Shown here piece by piece: positions 63,848-64,000 of a stretch of 64,000 nt of DNA. The DNA is taken from the NCBI RefSeq assembly GCF_050948175.1, contig NW_027490098.1:1798001-1862000 (forward strand), read 5' to 3'. The stretch is from Xylocopa sonorina (Eukaryota; Arthropoda; Insecta; Hymenoptera; Apidae). The notes beneath the pieces are model-generated. The model made no database searches, was not told where the DNA came from, and worked only from the letters and a program-made list of their open reading frames with translations. How positions within the stretch are numbered: the stretch's first letter is position 1; every line of letters starts with the position of its first letter. The translations under genes and the position numbers were made by a program.

Positions 63848-64000
63848 GCGAAGTGTTATGTATTCCTCGTGTACGATTCAAATGAACGCAAATGCGACAC
63901 TTCCTTGCAAGGAAATAGCGTTTGCAGATGTCTACGTATCGTAACATTAGAGTTCTTATGATTCTTAAAACGCGATATCGCATCTCATATCTATGTTTCA

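Larger units (their letters stand above)
22070..64000 (-). repeat. Right satellite array, same 174-bp monomer, reverse orientation
   Basis: About 241 head-to-tail monomers, all reverse-complemented relative to the left array, starting with ATGGTAAGATATAATATG immediately after the insert and running off the right edge. Class A and class B monomers both occur; class B is recognised here as CAAATGCTTCTTAAAACGAG, GATATTGCATCTC and TATTCATTGCG. A larger share of units than on the left carry TTCCTTGCATGGAA, which breaks the central palindrome. A distinctive monomer containing GTCTGGGGATGTCTAGGTAT marks many higher-order units. No gene, RNA or mobile element was seen inside the array. Confidence 0.98.

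Noticed and set aside
1..64000. CENP-B box in the monomer
   Set aside because: I looked for the core TTCG....A..CGGG in the majority class A and class B units and found no match; TTCG occurs (CTTCGCAAATC, GCTTCGATACG) without the CGGG half.

Overview
The window is almost entirely one tandem satellite DNA. The repeat unit is 174 bp (for example, the same point in the unit recurs at positions 1, 175 and 349), about 36% G+C by my count of a majority unit. Three regions are clear. (1) Left array, 1-20,428: about 117 head-to-tail monomers in forward orientation. (2) A 1,641-bp single-copy insert, 20,429-22,069, unrelated to the satellite, richer in G+C, beginning TGTAACGTC and ending GACGTGACA. 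(3) Right array, 22,070-64,000: about 241 monomers of the same satellite, all in reverse orientation. The two arrays are therefore inverted relative to each other, and the insert sits exactly at the switch.

I see no convincing cellular protein gene, rRNA, tRNA or CRISPR array. Many apparent long reading frames exist, because 174 is a multiple of three and one of the six frames of the common monomer has no stop. I treat them as a by-product of the repeat (reasons under findings and rejected items).

Two main monomer classes are mixed in both arrays. Class A carries three dyad motifs (GCGATATCGC, CTACGATACGTAG, TTCCTTGCAAGGAA). Class B has GCAATATCTC, GCTTCGATACGTAG and CAATGAATA instead, so it loses the first dyad and weakens the second, and its 58-codon frame has stops. 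On top of the monomer there is nested higher-order structure: dimers (348 bp), trimers (522 bp), hexamers (1,044 bp), heptamers (1,218 bp), and segmental copies at offsets of 1,567, 3,131, 4,002, 4,349, 9,568 and 14,091 bp. Nothing is homogenised across the whole window. This is what repeated unequal exchange and local amplification would leave.

The insert looks like a solo LTR of an LTR retrotransposon: TG...CA ends, a TATA-like AT-rich patch, short internal repeats, a consensus splice donor, and no internal region. It has no target-site duplication, and its two flanks come from opposite strands of the satellite. I infer that it marks an inversion breakpoint, possibly made by recombination between two LTR copies in the array.

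The organism is probably a eukaryote with large heterochromatic satellite blocks. CpG is not depleted in the monomer and the insert is CpG-rich, which fits an insect such as a hymenopteran better than a vertebrate, but this is a weak inference. A centromeric or pericentromeric location is plausible and unproven.
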